A stretch of DNA of 64,000 nt from Pseudomonas orientalis (GTDB taxonomy: Bacteria > Pseudomonadota > Gammaproteobacteria > Pseudomonadales > Pseudomonadaceae), in the NCBI RefSeq assembly GCF_022807995.1, contig NZ_CP094351.1:1829001-1893000 (forward strand). The letters are read 5' to 3'. The notes below the pieces were generated by a model. That model saw nothing but the letters and a program-made list of their open reading frames with translations. It was not told the origin of the DNA and did not search any database. Below are positions 1-8,597 of the stretch, one piece after another. Positions within the stretch are counted from its first letter, which is position 1; each line of letters begins with the position of its first letter. Position numbers and translations under genes: made by a program.

Positions 1-2662
1 CGTCGCGGTTGATGCCTATGCCGGTGTCTTCCACCACCAGCTTCAGTTCGACCTGTTCCGGTGCCTCGCTCGGTTGCACATCCACCTTGATTTTCACCTG
101 TCCATGTTCGGTGAACTTGATGGCATTGCTCACCAGATTGGACAGCACCTGCTTGAAGCGAAGCGGGTCGATCAAGACATCGATGTCGCTTCGGTCGGGC
201 TTGAACTCCAACAGCAGACTGAGGGTTTTCTGACGTGCAAGCCCATCGAAGACACGCACCACGGACTCAATCACCTCCCGCAGGTTGACGCGTTCGGGCG
301 CCAAACTCAGACGGCCTGACTCAATGCGCGCAATGTCGAGAATGTCGCCTATCAGCTCCAGCAGATCCTTGGCCGAGTTGTACGCTACTTCTATCGCCGG
401 ACGGTCGAGATGCCCCTGGTCGGCCCGCTTGAGCGTCAGTTCGAGCATGCCGATCACGGCGTTCATGGGGGTGCGTATCTCGTGGCTCATGGTGGCAAGG
501 AACGTGCTTTTGGCGCGGTTGGCCTCATCGGCGCGTTCTTTGGCGGCACGCAGCTCATCAAACAACTGGCGTCGTTCACTGATGTCGATCCAGCCGCCAA
601 TGATGCCCTGGACTTCGCCGGTGGAGTCGCGGTAGGGCAGAATCCAGTGGTAGATCGTCAGCTTTCTCTCATGGATATGCAGAGTACGATCCAGGATCAA
701 TGGATTCCCTTCCGCCACCACCCGCAGGTAGTCGGCATGGTATTGCGCAGCTTCGGGGGCCAGGGCCATGCTCATCTGGGTCACGCTTTTGCCGATCACG
801 TCCTCTCGCTTCACGTCGAATGTCTGCAAATAGCTGTCGTTGCAGGTTTGCAGCAAGCCGTTACGATCACGGACATAAATGGGATGTGGCGTTTCGTTGA
901 CCAGCGCGCGCATGAATTCGAACTGATCGTTGAGGGCGCGCTCTGCCATTTTTCGGTGCTTGATCTGGCGACGCATGTAGGCATTCCAGGTCAGCGAAAC
1001 CAGAAGCAACAACCCGGTTCCGATGACGATCCTGGCAATCAGTTGGTTGTAATTGCGCCAATAGCTGTCGGACTCGACGGTGTAGCCACGCCAGCGACTG
1101 TTGATCACGCCCATTTCATCCGGGGCGATACTGAGCAGCGCTTTGTCGAGAATCGAGCTCAATTCGGTGGCATGGCGTGATGTGGCCAGGGCGAACGTGG
1201 CCGGGCTGGTACCAATGCTGGTCATGATCTGCAATTTGTCCCGGAAAACTTTCGAGGACAGGAAGTAGTTGGCAATCAACAGCGTGTTCACCGCGCCGTC
1301 CACTTGTCCTTGTGCAAGCAACTCGGATGCCCTGAAGGTATCGCCGGTTTCCACCAGTTGAATCCGGGGATAATCCCTGCGCAAGGTATCGGCCAGTGGG
1401 GTCCCCAGGGTCACCGCCAGGCGCTTGCCCGTCATCTGCTCCAGATTCAAGGGCGCTCCAGGCTCTTTGCGGGTCAGCAGCACATACGAGTTTTCCAGGT
1501 AGGGACGGCTGAAACTCAACTGCGCCTCCCGTTGGTTACTGGGTACGATGGCCCCGATCATGTCGACTTTCTGTGTGGCGACCTGCTCGATCATATCGTC
1601 GACTTCACGCCCACGCTGAACCGCGAAACGCAAGCCGGTACGCAAGCGAATGAGTTCAAGAAGGTCGGCGGTGATACCGCGAAAGTTGCCGTCCGCATCG
1701 AAGAACGTGAGGGGCGCAAAGGTTTCGTTGACGATGACCTTTACGACCGGGTGCGCCTTGAGCCAGCGTTCTTCGCGTGGGCTCAGTTGCAGTTTTTTAT
1801 CGGACAGCAGGATATCGCTGCCGGCGCTCCAACGCTTGGCGATGCTATCGCGTTCGTTGATGGGCACAGCCGCCAGCACCGTGTCGACAATGCTCAAGAG
1901 AATGAGGTTGTCGTGGCGCAGGGCAAAGCTGAAACCATAAGCTTCATGCTTGCCGAAATTGGCCATGCGAATGTTTTTGAGATAGCCCTTGTTAATCATG
2001 AAGTGGGTGGAAATGGTGTCGCCGAGAAACACATCCGCCTGGTCGAATGCCACGGCATTCAGCGCGTTCTGATAAGAAGGATAGGGGCGGATATCCGCCT
2101 TGGGGTACAGCTTCTCCACCTCTTCCAGGGGCAAATAATGATAAACCAGGCTTAAGCGCAGCCCTTCCAGGCCATTGCCGAGACTACGGGTTTCTCCCTC
2201 GCGCGTGACCAGTACCGGCTGGTCCACCGCATAAGGTGCAGACAGTGTCAGATTGGGGTTTGCGGCTTCAAAGCCATTGGAGGAGCCCAGCAAGTCAATG
2301 TCGCCGGCTTCCAGGGCCTGGATGGCGGACAACCGTGAAGGGTAGCGAAGAACCTTGACCGGTATGCCAAGCGCCTTGGCCAACAGACCTGCATAATCTG
2401 CCGTGAGCCCCTCGTAGTCGCGGCCACTGGAGGTAAGGTCGAACGGCGGGTAGTCAGGCGCGGCAGTACCCAGTACCAGTTCGCGCTTGTATTGCAGCCA
2501 CTGGCGCTGGGTCCTGTCCAGTCGAGTGTCCAGTTGAACGGTTCCCGCGCGACTCAATAAGGTGAATTGTTGCGGGGTGATGGGGGAGTCCGCGAGCACG
2601 GTAGTGCTGAAGTACAAGCTGGCACTCAATATGATCAAATAATCCTTGATACGGCTGGGCAT
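1..2662 (-). CDS. BvgS/EvgS-like hybrid sensor histidine kinase (3' end outside window)
   Basis: Membrane sensor kinase, partial: 887 codons are visible and the gene continues past the left edge. An N-terminal signal/anchor (about residues 8-24) is followed by two consecutive periplasmic solute-binding (SBP_bac_3-type) domains at about 50-280 and 300-515, then a membrane segment near 535-555. Next come a PAS domain (about 575-700) and a HisKA domain with the phospho-acceptor His727 in MSHEIRTPMN. The HATPase domain follows with an N-box (SNAIKFTEHG) and VEDTGIGI, where the window ends. This order is that of BvgS/EvgS kinases, so receiver and HPt domains are expected beyond the edge; that part is inferred. 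The ATG at 2662 lies 8 bp after the stop of the upstream response-regulator gene, so the two are probably co-transcribed as regulator then kinase. The ligand cannot be read from the sequence. Confidence 0.9.
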   Translation of the reverse strand, partial: MPSRIKDYLIILSASLYFSTTVLADSPITPQQFTLLSRAGTVQLDTRLDRTQRQWLQYKRELVLGTAAPDYPPFDLTSSGRDYEGLTADYAGLLAKALGIPVKVLRYPSRLSAIQALEAGDIDLLGSSNGFEAANPNLTLSAPYAVDQPVLVTREGETRSLGNGLEGLRLSLVYHYLPLEEVEKLYPKADIRPYPSYQNALNAVAFDQADVFLGDTISTHFMINKGYLKNIRMANFGKHEAYGFSFALRHDNLILLSIVDTVLAAVPINERDSIAKRWSAGSDILLSDKKLQLSPREERWLKAHPVVKVIVNETFAPLTFFDADGNFRGITADLLELIRLRTGLRFAVQRGREVDDMIEQVATQKVDMIGAIVPSNQREAQLSFSRPYLENSYVLLTRKEPGAPLNLEQMTGKRLAVTLGTPLADTLRRDYPRIQLVETGDTFRASELLAQGQVDGAVNTLLIANYFLSSKVFRDKLQIMTSIGTSPATFALATSRHATELSSILDKALLSIAPDEMGVINSRWRGYTVESDSYWRNYNQLIARIVIGTGLLLLVSLTWNAYMRRQIKHRKMAERALNDQFEFMRALVNETPHPIYVRDRNGLLQTCNDSYLQTFDVKREDVIGKSVTQMSMALAPEAAQYHADYLRVVAEGNPLILDRTLHIHERKLTIYHWILPYRDSTGEVQGIIGGWIDISERRQLFDELRAAKERADEANRAKSTFLATMSHEIRTPMNAVIGMLELTLKRADQGHLDRPAIEVAYNSAKDLLELIGDILDIARIESGRLSLAPERVNLREVIESVVRVFDGLARQKTLSLLLEFKPDRSDIDVLIDPLRFKQVLSNLVSNAIKFTEHGQVKIKVDVQPSEAPEQVELKLVVEDTGIGINRD

Positions 2663-2670
2663 CCGCTTTC

Positions 2671-3297
2671 TCACACTAGCGCGTTTCGTTTTGCCATCTC
2701 GATGAGCTCGACTAAAGACTGGGCTTTTAATTTTTGCATTAACCGCTTTTTATAAGTGCTGACTGTTTTGTTGCTCAAGAACATGCCTTTGGCTATTTCC
2801 TTGTTGGTGCGACCCTGTGCAAAAAGTTGCAAGACCATGAGTTCCCGGTCGTTGACGGTTTTGAACAGTTCCAACTCCTGAGTGTCCGCGCCCTCCGTTC
2901 CATTTGCATTCAATGCCTGGCTGGGGAAGTAGTTGTAACCGGACAGTACTGCGCGAATAGCACTGAGTAGTTCGCTCAGGTCTCCCTCTTTGCAGACATA
3001 ACCGTCTGCGCCCGATCGCATGCAGCGCGTGGCAAACAGGGTTGGGCATTGAGCCGTGAGTACCAGGGTCTTCATTGACGTATTCATGGCGTTGAATCGG
3101 CAGAGTACTTCAAGGCCGTCGAGTTTCGGGATGCTGATATCGAGAATGACCAGGTCGGGCAGGCATTCGCGGACCATTTGTATGGCATCGCATCCGTTAT
3201 CCGTTTCCCCAACGACTTTGTAGCCTTCGTGTTCCAGTAACATTCTGATGGCAAGCCGTATAACCGGGTGGTCGTCGATAATAAAAACGGTGTTCAT
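2671..3297 (-). CDS. BvgA/EvgA-like LuxR-family response regulator
   Basis: A 208-residue DNA-binding response regulator. The receiver domain (about 1-120) has the acidic pair D8-D9, phospho-acceptor D53 (VILDISIPKLDG) and K103. A LuxR/NarL-type helix-turn-helix follows at about 142-205 (NDRELMVLQLFAQGRTNKEI...NKTVSTYKKRLMQKL). The length and the receiver-linker-HTH layout match BvgA/EvgA. I chose ATG 3297, where the receiver begins (MNTVFIIDDHP), because an upstream extension to 3333 would add residues unlike the family. The gene lies 8 bp before the cognate hybrid kinase, which probably phosphorylates it through a His-Asp-His-Asp relay. The target genes are unknown. Confidence 0.9.
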   Translation of the reverse strand: MNTVFIIDDHPVIRLAIRMLLEHEGYKVVGETDNGCDAIQMVRECLPDLVILDISIPKLDGLEVLCRFNAMNTSMKTLVLTAQCPTLFATRCMRSGADGYVCKEGDLSELLSAIRAVLSGYNYFPSQALNANGTEGADTQELELFKTVNDRELMVLQLFAQGRTNKEIAKGMFLSNKTVSTYKKRLMQKLKAQSLVELIEMAKRNALV

Positions 3298-3395
3298 AAT
3301 CAAATTCCATGCAGGTGCAAATAAAGCGGTCACATTAGCTCAGAAGAAGAGGCAGCAGCATGGAACGGGGACCAGACAAGCATAAAACAGGAAGT

Positions 3396-3425
3396 TTCCT
3401 ACATCAAAAAAGGTAGGGGCCTACA
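3396..3425. promoter_or_regulatory. Possible EvgA/BvgA-type half-sites upstream of the response-regulator gene
   Basis: TTCCTACA at 3396-3403 equals the half-site I recall for E. coli EvgA. CCTACA recurs at 3420-3425, in the same orientation and 22 bp (two helical turns) away. Both lie about 100 bp upstream of the response-regulator start, where an autoregulatory site would be expected. The assignment rests on similarity and spacing only. Confidence 0.3.
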
Positions 3426-3515
3426 AGTCGATCGGTAATTGTGACACTTGATGTGTGGGTTTTCAGGGCGCGTCACGTGGTTGACGGGAAAAAGCGTTTT
3501 ACGAAGACTCTCCCG

Positions 3516-3950
3516 TTATTTTTCGCGGTTCATAGGGTTATAAGTCCTACCTCCAGAAGTTTTAAGTTGGGAGGGGATTAAACTTTCAAGTTCATCTCGA
3601 TTTAACGGTTTTGACAAACAGCCCAATAGTGGGAGGTTACGCTGCTCAGCTTGTGTAGTCAGCTTGAGCAAGTCTGCCGCCGGTAGCCCGCTCAATAGAA
3701 TCGCGCTGGTAATAAACCGACCGCGGCTGGCGATTTCTACCAATTCAAGGCCGGGCAGATCAGGCAGGCATTGGTCGCATAACATCAAGTCATAAGAAAA
3801 TTCTGACTGGGCCATAGTGCGGATGGCGTGTTCGGCATTTTCGACGGGGGTGAGTTGGTCGAAACCAAAGCTTCTTAGCAGGCACTGGGTGGCCAGCAGT
3901 TGAAAAGGGTGATCCTCCACCAAAAGAATACGAAGGGGGTGTCTGGGCAT
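3516..3950 (-). CDS. Single-domain response regulator (stand-alone receiver)
   Basis: A 144-residue protein consisting of one receiver domain. It has the acidic pair E12-D13, phospho-acceptor D59 in LMLCDQCLPDLPG, S87 in place of the usual Thr/Ser, and K114 in CLSKPL. There is no output domain; about 25 polar residues follow the receiver. The start was set at MPRHPLRILLVEDH; an in-frame TTG at 3971 is also possible, and neither has a strong Shine-Dalgarno. It lies 218 bp upstream of the BvgA-like regulator on the same strand. By analogy with other single-domain receivers it may act as a phosphate sink or a protein-interaction switch for the neighbouring phosphorelay. That role is inferred from proximity. 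Confidence 0.75.
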   Translation of the reverse strand: MPRHPLRILLVEDHPFQLLATQCLLRSFGFDQLTPVENAEHAIRTMAQSEFSYDLMLCDQCLPDLPGLELVEIASRGRFITSAILLSGLPAADLLKLTTQAEQRNLPLLGCLSKPLNRDELESLIPSQLKTSGGRTYNPMNREK

Positions 3951-4117
3951 AAAGTGCACACAGTGAGTCAAATATCGATGGGAGCGTAGGAATTGCTCGT
4001 CTAGTCCACGGGGGAATGCGCGATTATTCCTCTGGAACCTGTACGAATTCGATCAGGCCGCTCTGTTCCCGTCGTAGGGCAATTCTTTTCAGGGAGCAGA
4101 GCGCCACGCTCGAGCAG

Positions 4118-5449
4118 TTATTGAGGACTGGAGCGCCCTGTCATTTCCCGTGCCATCTCGGTGGCATAGCTGTCGGTCATGCCAGCGATAAAATCGATCA
4201 TGCGCAGGAAGGAGGCGTGCAACGACCAGGCGGGGTCCGGCGCGCTATTGCCCAACAAATCGAGAATGCGCCGGTTCTTGAACGACGGCGTACGCCCGCC
4301 ATGTTGCTCCAGCGCCGCTCCGCAAAACGCGTTCAGCAGGATCTCCAGGGTGGTGTAGGCGCCGATTTCATGCAGGGTCTTGCGTTTGTCCTGGAAGATT
4401 TTCTTGCGCGCCATGTCCTTGGCATCCAGTACGCAACGCTTTGCCGGGCCGTGCATGTGCTCAACCAGGTCGCCAGGCAGGGTGCCGGCAAGCAGAGCGT
4501 CCTGCTGCTCGACGAAGGCGCGCGCCGCCGCATTGGTCAGGTGCTCGATGGCCTTGCCGCGCAGGATTGCCAGCTTGCGACGGCGCGAGTCCGACGCGCC
4601 CAGTTGTCGATACGTCTGCGGCAGGTCGTCACCTACCAGGTCGAGCAGCAGTGATTCGACTTCGGCGTACTCCAGCAACTCCATTTCCAGGCCATCTTCC
4701 AGGTCAATCAACGCATAGCAGATGTCATCGGCGGCCTCCATCAAGTACACCAGCGGGTGGCGCGCCCAGCGTTGTTCCTCCAGTTGAGGCAGGCCGAGTT
4801 TTTGCGCGATCTGTTCCAGAATCGGCAGCTCGCTCTGGTAGCAGCCGAACTTGTGTTTCTTGTAGCCCAGCGAGTCCGCGTGGCGGGCAGTCCAGGGGTA
4901 CTTGAGGTAGGTGCCCAAGGTGGCATAGGTCAGCCGCGTGCCGCCGTCGAATTGATGGTATTCAAGCTGGGTCAATACACGGAAACCCTGGGCATTGCCT
5001 TCAAAGTTGAGGAAGTCATTGCGTTCGGCGCTGCTCATGTCATCCAGCCAGCCGCGCCCGGCCGCTTGCTGGAACCAGTGGCGGATAGCGTCTTCGCCGG
5101 AATGCCCGAAGGGCGGATTGCCGATGTCATGGGCCAGGCAGGCCGATTGCACCACCATGCCCAAGTCGCTTGGATCGCACCAGTCGGGGAGGGCATCGCG
5201 CAACGTTTCGCCAACGCGCATGCCAAGGGAGCGGCCAACGCAGCTGACTTCCAGCGAGTGGGTCAGGCGCGTGTGGATATGGTCGTTGCTCGAAACCGGG
5301 TGCACTTGGGTCTTGCGCCCCAGGCGGCGGAAAGCACCGGAGAAAATAATGCGGTCATGGTCTTTGTGAAAAGGGCTGCGGCCCAGTTCTTCAGGGCTGT
5401 GCAGCGGCTTGCCAAGGCGTTCGCGGGTCAACAGGGTGGGCCAATCCAA
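4118..5449 (-). CDS. dgt: Deoxyguanosinetriphosphate triphosphohydrolase (dGTPase), HD superfamily
   Basis: Cytoplasmic dGTPase, predicted to hydrolyse dGTP (or other dNTPs) to the nucleoside and triphosphate. Metal-binding HD-superfamily residues are visible: H64 in TRLTHSLEV and the H107-D108 pair in [18 protein letters not shown]. The start used is TTG at 5449, giving [15 protein letters not shown] and 443 residues, the usual length for the shorter (non-E. coli) Dgt class. The reading frame stays open upstream to 5770 but that stretch is unlike Dgt. GGAG lies about ten bases upstream of the TTG. The 146 bp between its stop and the receiver gene's start hold no feature I recognise. Confidence 0.9.
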   Translation of the reverse strand: MDWPTLLTRERLGKPLHSPEELGRSPFHKDHDRIIFSGAFRRLGRKTQVHPVSSNDHIHTRLTHSLEVSCVGRSLGMRVGETLRDALPDWCDPSDLGMVVQSACLAHDIGNPPFGHSGEDAIRHWFQQAAGRGWLDDMSSAERNDFLNFEGNAQGFRVLTQLEYHQFDGGTRLTYATLGTYLKYPWTARHADSLGYKKHKFGCYQSELPILEQIAQKLGLPQLEEQRWARHPLVYLMEAADDICYALIDLEDGLEMELLEYAEVESLLLDLVGDDLPQTYRQLGASDSRRRKLAILRGKAIEHLTNAAARAFVEQQDALLAGTLPGDLVEHMHGPAKRCVLDAKDMARKKIFQDKRKTLHEIGAYTTLEILLNAFCGAALEQHGGRTPSFKNRRILDLLGNSAPDPAWSLHASFLRMIDFIAGMTDSYATEMAREMTGRSSPQ

Positions 5450-5616
5450 GGCGGGTACGCTCCGTACGGTGAATGACAGGTGCAGCTTCCCGTTTCCATG
5501 CTGGCGGGGCAAGCGCAAATGTTGAAGTCGATTGTTTCGAAAGTGATGAACAGCACGCACTGACCGCCGTTGCATAATTTCCCGGCGGTCAGGTGGGCGT
5601 GTTGAGCGAGCGGGGC

Positions 5617-5958
5617 TTATCGCTTGCGCGAAGCGCCTTGCATGGCCAGTTTGATCAGCGGGATCAATCCGGCGCCCAGCCGTACCAGGCGCGTTACGCT
5701 GCTGATACTGCCGCCCTTGGCGCCCTTGCCGGTAAAGAACCCCATCAGGGTCACCGCCGCCACGCCCCACAGCGGCGCGTGCTTGATGCCCAGGCTGTCC
5801 TGCCAGTTGTGGCGCATGTCGCGCACTTTGTGCAGGGGCGCCATCAGTTGCTGGGATTCATGACGGATTTCCTGACGATGCATTTCCATGCGCAGGCGAA
5901 TCAACGCCTTGCGCATTTCCCGACGGGACGTGTTTTGCGGGATTTCAGGCAGGCTCAT
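5617..5958 (-). CDS. Conserved hypothetical protein beside yqjE-like gene
   Basis: A 113-residue protein without a recognised domain. The N-terminal half is basic and rich in Arg, Met and Gln (about residues 10-55, probably helical). A short hydrophobic stretch at about 63-75 ([15 protein letters not shown]) and a second weaker one at about 90-105 suggest a membrane-associated protein. It overlaps the end of the YqjE-like gene by 4 bp (ATG inside TCATGG), implying translational coupling. The arrangement parallels enterobacterial yqjD-yqjE-yqjK, where a small basic protein (YqjK) occupies the third position. Homology to YqjK is only suggested by that position. Confidence 0.7.
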   Translation of the reverse strand: MSLPEIPQNTSRREMRKALIRLRMEMHRQEIRHESQQLMAPLHKVRDMRHNWQDSLGIKHAPLWGVAAVTLMGFFTGKGAKGGSISSVTRLVRLGAGLIPLIKLAMQGASRKR

Positions 5959-6344
5959 GGCAACAGGCGCTCCCGATCATTGGCCAATTCTTCGAGGGTG
6001 GCATGGAACGGGGTGGACTCATCGAACACCGCCGCTTTCAAGCGGACCCCGCAGAAGGCTGCGGCCAGGGTATAAAACACGCACAGACAGATGATCCCGG
6101 TCAGGCGGTAGCCGGTGTCCCATACCAGGATCATCACCAATGTCGATAACCCCACCAGCAGCAGCAGGGCAAACACCAACGCCAGACCGGCAAACAGCAA
6201 GAGGCTGACGGTACGTGCTTTCTGTTCCTGCAACTCGATGCCGAACAGTTCGACATGGCTGTGCAGCAAGCCGAGTACGGCGGCGCCCAGACGGCGAGAC
6301 GTGGTACCTGCGCCCTTGGACGAGCTGGATTCGTCGATAGCCAT
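5955..6344 (-). CDS. YqjE/phage-holin-3-6-like inner membrane protein
   Basis: A 129-residue protein with two adjacent membrane segments at about 45-68 (VSLLLFAGLALVFALLLLVG) and 75-100, preceded by an amphipathic N-terminal region (LLHSHVELFGIELQEQKAR). This is the pattern of the Pfam holin-superfamily YqjE proteins, despite the phage name a chromosomal stress-associated family. It lies 4 bp downstream of the DUF883 gene and overlaps the next small gene by 4 bp, forming a three-gene unit. Confidence 0.8.
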   Translation of the reverse strand: MAIDESSSSKGAGTTSRRLGAAVLGLLHSHVELFGIELQEQKARTVSLLLFAGLALVFALLLLVGLSTLVMILVWDTGYRLTGIICLCVFYTLAAAFCGVRLKAAVFDESTPFHATLEELANDRERLLP

Positions 6345-6348
6345 GATA

Positions 6349-6663
6349 TTAGCGCCTGGTAGCCAGCAGACCGATCAAAAAGCCCACGCCGGCAGCGATG
6401 CCGACGGACTGCCAGGGGTTGGCCTGTACGTAATCTTCTGTCGCAGTAATAGCCGCCTGGCCGCGCTCGCGCAGCGAGTCTTCGGTCAACTGCAGGGTTT
6501 CACGGGCCTTGAGCAGGCTTTCATGGATTTTAGTGCGCAGCTCATCGGCCTGGTCACCGGCCAGGACGGCGGTGTCGTCCAGCAACCTTTCGGTGTCGGC
6601 GACGAGGGTCTGAAAATCCGCCATCAGTATTTCTTGAGCAGTCTTTGCTGATGTACCGGCCAT
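6349..6663 (-). CDS. DUF883/ElaB-YqjD-YgaM family protein
   Basis: A 104-residue tail-anchored protein. Residues 10-80 form a long charged helix (DFQTLVADTERLLDDTAVLA...). The C-terminus has the family hallmark NPWQSVGIAAGVGFLIGLLATRR: a glycine-rich membrane segment ending in Arg-Arg. In E. coli the homologues ElaB, YqjD and YgaM are inner-membrane proteins that associate with ribosomes in stationary phase; transfer of that role here is inference. First gene of a minus-strand trio with the YqjE-like and the small basic protein. Confidence 0.85.
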   Translation of the reverse strand: MAGTSAKTAQEILMADFQTLVADTERLLDDTAVLAGDQADELRTKIHESLLKARETLQLTEDSLRERGQAAITATEDYVQANPWQSVGIAAGVGFLIGLLATRR

Positions 6664-7008
6664 GGTTATCTCCGTGTGTGGCTGATCTGTACGTGTGGTT
6701 TCGAGTCGCCGGCTTTGCCGAAGGTTCACTGCAATTGTGTGGTACAGCTTTTGCTTTGCCTTGGTGCGCACGTCCTGGGGACTGCGCCGGATCCGGGCGG
6801 TCGAGGTGCAAGCCTTGAAAAACCTTACCCTAATTAACTGACACTCGCGCAAATACCCTGTCGGGGATCGCCAATTGTGTTGATCGCTGCGCCAAAGCGG
6901 TTCACGCCCTCTGAAGAAGGTCGGGCGCCTTGGTGCCAATTTAGTGCGAACAATGCTGGCTTGAACCGCTTTGGTGCTTTTTGCCTTATTGCAGGCCTGC
7001 CAACCTCC
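6664..7008. other. Divergent intergenic region, DUF883 gene / amt
   Basis: 345 bp between two divergently transcribed genes, presumably holding both promoters. I could not identify a convincing sigma-70 or sigma-54 promoter by eye. GC-skewed TTGGTGC-type strings occur near 6930 and 6971, but their GG-to-GC spacing does not fit the -24/-12 rule. No small ORF is convincing here. Confidence 0.4.
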
Positions 7009-8217
7009 ATGGAAAATTTGCAAAGTGCGGTGGACACGCTTGTCCATAGCTCCAACACCCTGTTCATCCTGATTGGCGCGGTCATGGTCCTGGCCATGCA
7101 CGCCGGGTTTGCCTTTCTGGAAGTCGGTACGGTGCGCCAGAAGAACCAGGTCAACGCATTGTCGAAAATCCTCAGTGACTTCGCGATCTCCACCCTGGCT
7201 TATTTCTTTATAGGCTATTGGATCTCCTACGGGGTCAGCTTCATGCAGCCAGCGGCAGTGATCAGCGCCGATCATGGCTATGGCCTGGTGAAATTTTTCT
7301 TCCTGCTGACCTTTGCCGCAGCAATCCCGGCGATCATTTCCGGAGGGATTGCCGAGCGTGCGAAATTTGCGCCTCAGTTGTGTGCAACGGCCTTGATCGT
7401 GGCGTTCATCTACCCGTTCTTCGAAGGTATGGTGTGGAATGGCAATTTCGGTCTGCAAGCCTGGCTGCTCGCAACCTTTGGCGCCAGCTTCCATGACTTC
7501 GCCGGATCGGTGGTGGTCCACGCCATGGGCGGTTGGCTGGCGCTGGCGGCGGTGTTGCTGCTCGGGCCGCGCAACGGACGCTACCGCGAAGGGCGGCTGG
7601 TGGCGTTTGCTCCCTCGAGCATTCCGTTCCTGGCGCTGGGTTCGTGGATTCTGATCGTGGGCTGGTTCGGTTTTAACGTGATGAGCGCGCAGACCCTCAA
7701 TGGCGTCAGCGGCCTGGTGGCGGTCAACTCGTTGATGGCGATGGTCGGCGGCACCGTCGCTGCGTTGGTGATCGGCCGCAATGACCCGGGTTTTCTGCAC
7801 AACGGCCCGTTGGCCGGACTGGTGGCGATCTGTGCCGGTTCCGATCTGATGCATCCGGTGGGAGCGCTGGTAACCGGTGTGGTCGCGGGGGGCTTGTTCG
7901 TGTGGTGCTTCATGGCCGCCCAGGATCGTTGGAAAATCGACGACGTACTGGGTGTGTGGCCGCTGCATGGTCTGTGTGGCGTATGGGGCGGCATTGCCTG
8001 CGGTATCTTCGGGCAGGCGGCGCTCGGTGGGCTTGGCGGTGTGAGCCTGATCAGCCAGTTGATCGGTACCGTCCTTGGCGTTGCCGTCGCGCTGGTCGGC
8101 GGCCTGCTGGTGTACGGCGTGATCAAGCGCGTTTGCGGGCTGCGTTTAAGCCAGGAAGAAGAGTATTACGGAGCGGACCTGTCGATCCACAAGATCGGCG
8201 CGGTCAGTCAGGATTGA
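7009..8217 (+). CDS. amt: Ammonium transporter (Amt/Mep/Rh family)
   Basis: A 402-residue polytopic inner-membrane ammonium channel/transporter with about 11 membrane segments. Family features include FAFLEVGTVRQKN, the aspartate/histidine pair region (FHDFAGSVVVHAMGGWLAL) and the second pore histidine in PLHGLCGVWGGIACGIFG. ATG 7009 (MENLQSAVDTLVHSS) was chosen because family members begin at this point; the open frame continues to 6877 without homology. No glnK gene lies next to it, unlike the usual glnK-amtB pair, so this is probably an additional Amt paralogue. Nitrogen control is expected from the family, but no NtrC site was recognised. Confidence 0.9.
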   Translation: MENLQSAVDTLVHSSNTLFILIGAVMVLAMHAGFAFLEVGTVRQKNQVNALSKILSDFAISTLAYFFIGYWISYGVSFMQPAAVISADHGYGLVKFFFLLTFAAAIPAIISGGIAERAKFAPQLCATALIVAFIYPFFEGMVWNGNFGLQAWLLATFGASFHDFAGSVVVHAMGGWLALAAVLLLGPRNGRYREGRLVAFAPSSIPFLALGSWILIVGWFGFNVMSAQTLNGVSGLVAVNSLMAMVGGTVAALVIGRNDPGFLHNGPLAGLVAICAGSDLMHPVGALVTGVVAGGLFVWCFMAAQDRWKIDDVLGVWPLHGLCGVWGGIACGIFGQAALGGLGGVSLISQLIGTVLGVAVALVGGLLVYGVIKRVCGLRLSQEEEYYGADLSIHKIGAVSQD

Positions 8218-8286
8218 TCGACGCGCGCCTGCCGAGCAGTGTTGGGCTTAGAATGGTGGCGTGTTTTCCATCCGAGTGCATTTGCC

Positions 8287-8523
8287 ATGCTTCCTGAATG
8301 CCAGCTGTTCGGCACCCTGGGTTGCCATCTGTGTGAAATTGCCGAAGCCGAAATCATGCCGCTCGTCGAACACGGGTTACTCGTGGAGCTGGTGGACATC
8401 ACCGACCCCGTCGACGTGACCGAGGTCTACGGCCTGCGGATTCCGGTGCTCAGGCGGGTCGACACGGGCGCAGAGCTGGACTGGCCGTTCGACACTGAGC
8501 AGGTTGTGGCTTTCCTGCGCTGA
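8287..8523 (+). CDS. Glutaredoxin-like small protein (CxxC)
   Basis: A 78-residue protein with a thioredoxin-fold pattern: beta strand, CHLC motif at about 13-16 (TLGCHLCEIAEAEI), strand VELVDITD, and the cis-proline segment YGLRIPVLRR, typical of DUF836/glutaredoxin-2-like proteins. It probably has thiol-disulfide activity; the substrate is unknown. The start at MLPECQLFGTLGCHLC gives the usual length. It sits 69 bp after amt and before the SOS-controlled gene on the same strand. Confidence 0.8.
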   Translation: MLPECQLFGTLGCHLCEIAEAEIMPLVEHGLLVELVDITDPVDVTEVYGLRIPVLRRVDTGAELDWPFDTEQVVAFLR

Positions 8524-8559
8524 CGTTTATGCGATGGCGGGTTTCCGAATATTACGTTA

Positions 8560-8575
8560 CTGTATGTTTGTACAG
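8560..8575. promoter_or_regulatory. LexA-binding site (SOS box)
   Basis: CTGTATGTTTGTACAG matches the gammaproteobacterial LexA consensus CTG-TATATATATA-CAG: the CTGT and ACAG arms are perfect with an 8-bp centre, and it is preceded by TA. It lies 22 bp upstream of the GTG start of the 111-residue gene at 8598, an ideal position for repression. Confidence 0.85.
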
Positions 8576-8597
8576 CGATTGAATAGAGGGAACGCCC

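Noticed and set aside
4118..5770. A 550-codon version of dgt starting at GTG 5770
   Set aside because: The extra N-terminal segment has no similarity to Dgt, is antisense to the next gene's coding region, and the TTG at 5449 gives the exact family length.
5955..6344. A prophage remnant because of the holin-like Pfam name
   Set aside because: The gene belongs to the chromosomal YqjE group, sits beside a DUF883 gene, and no other phage gene is present.
6925..6990. Sigma-54 (-24/-12) promoter for amt
   Set aside because: GG and GC dinucleotides in TTGGTGC-like strings are 8 or 12 bases apart instead of 10, so the consensus spacing is not met.
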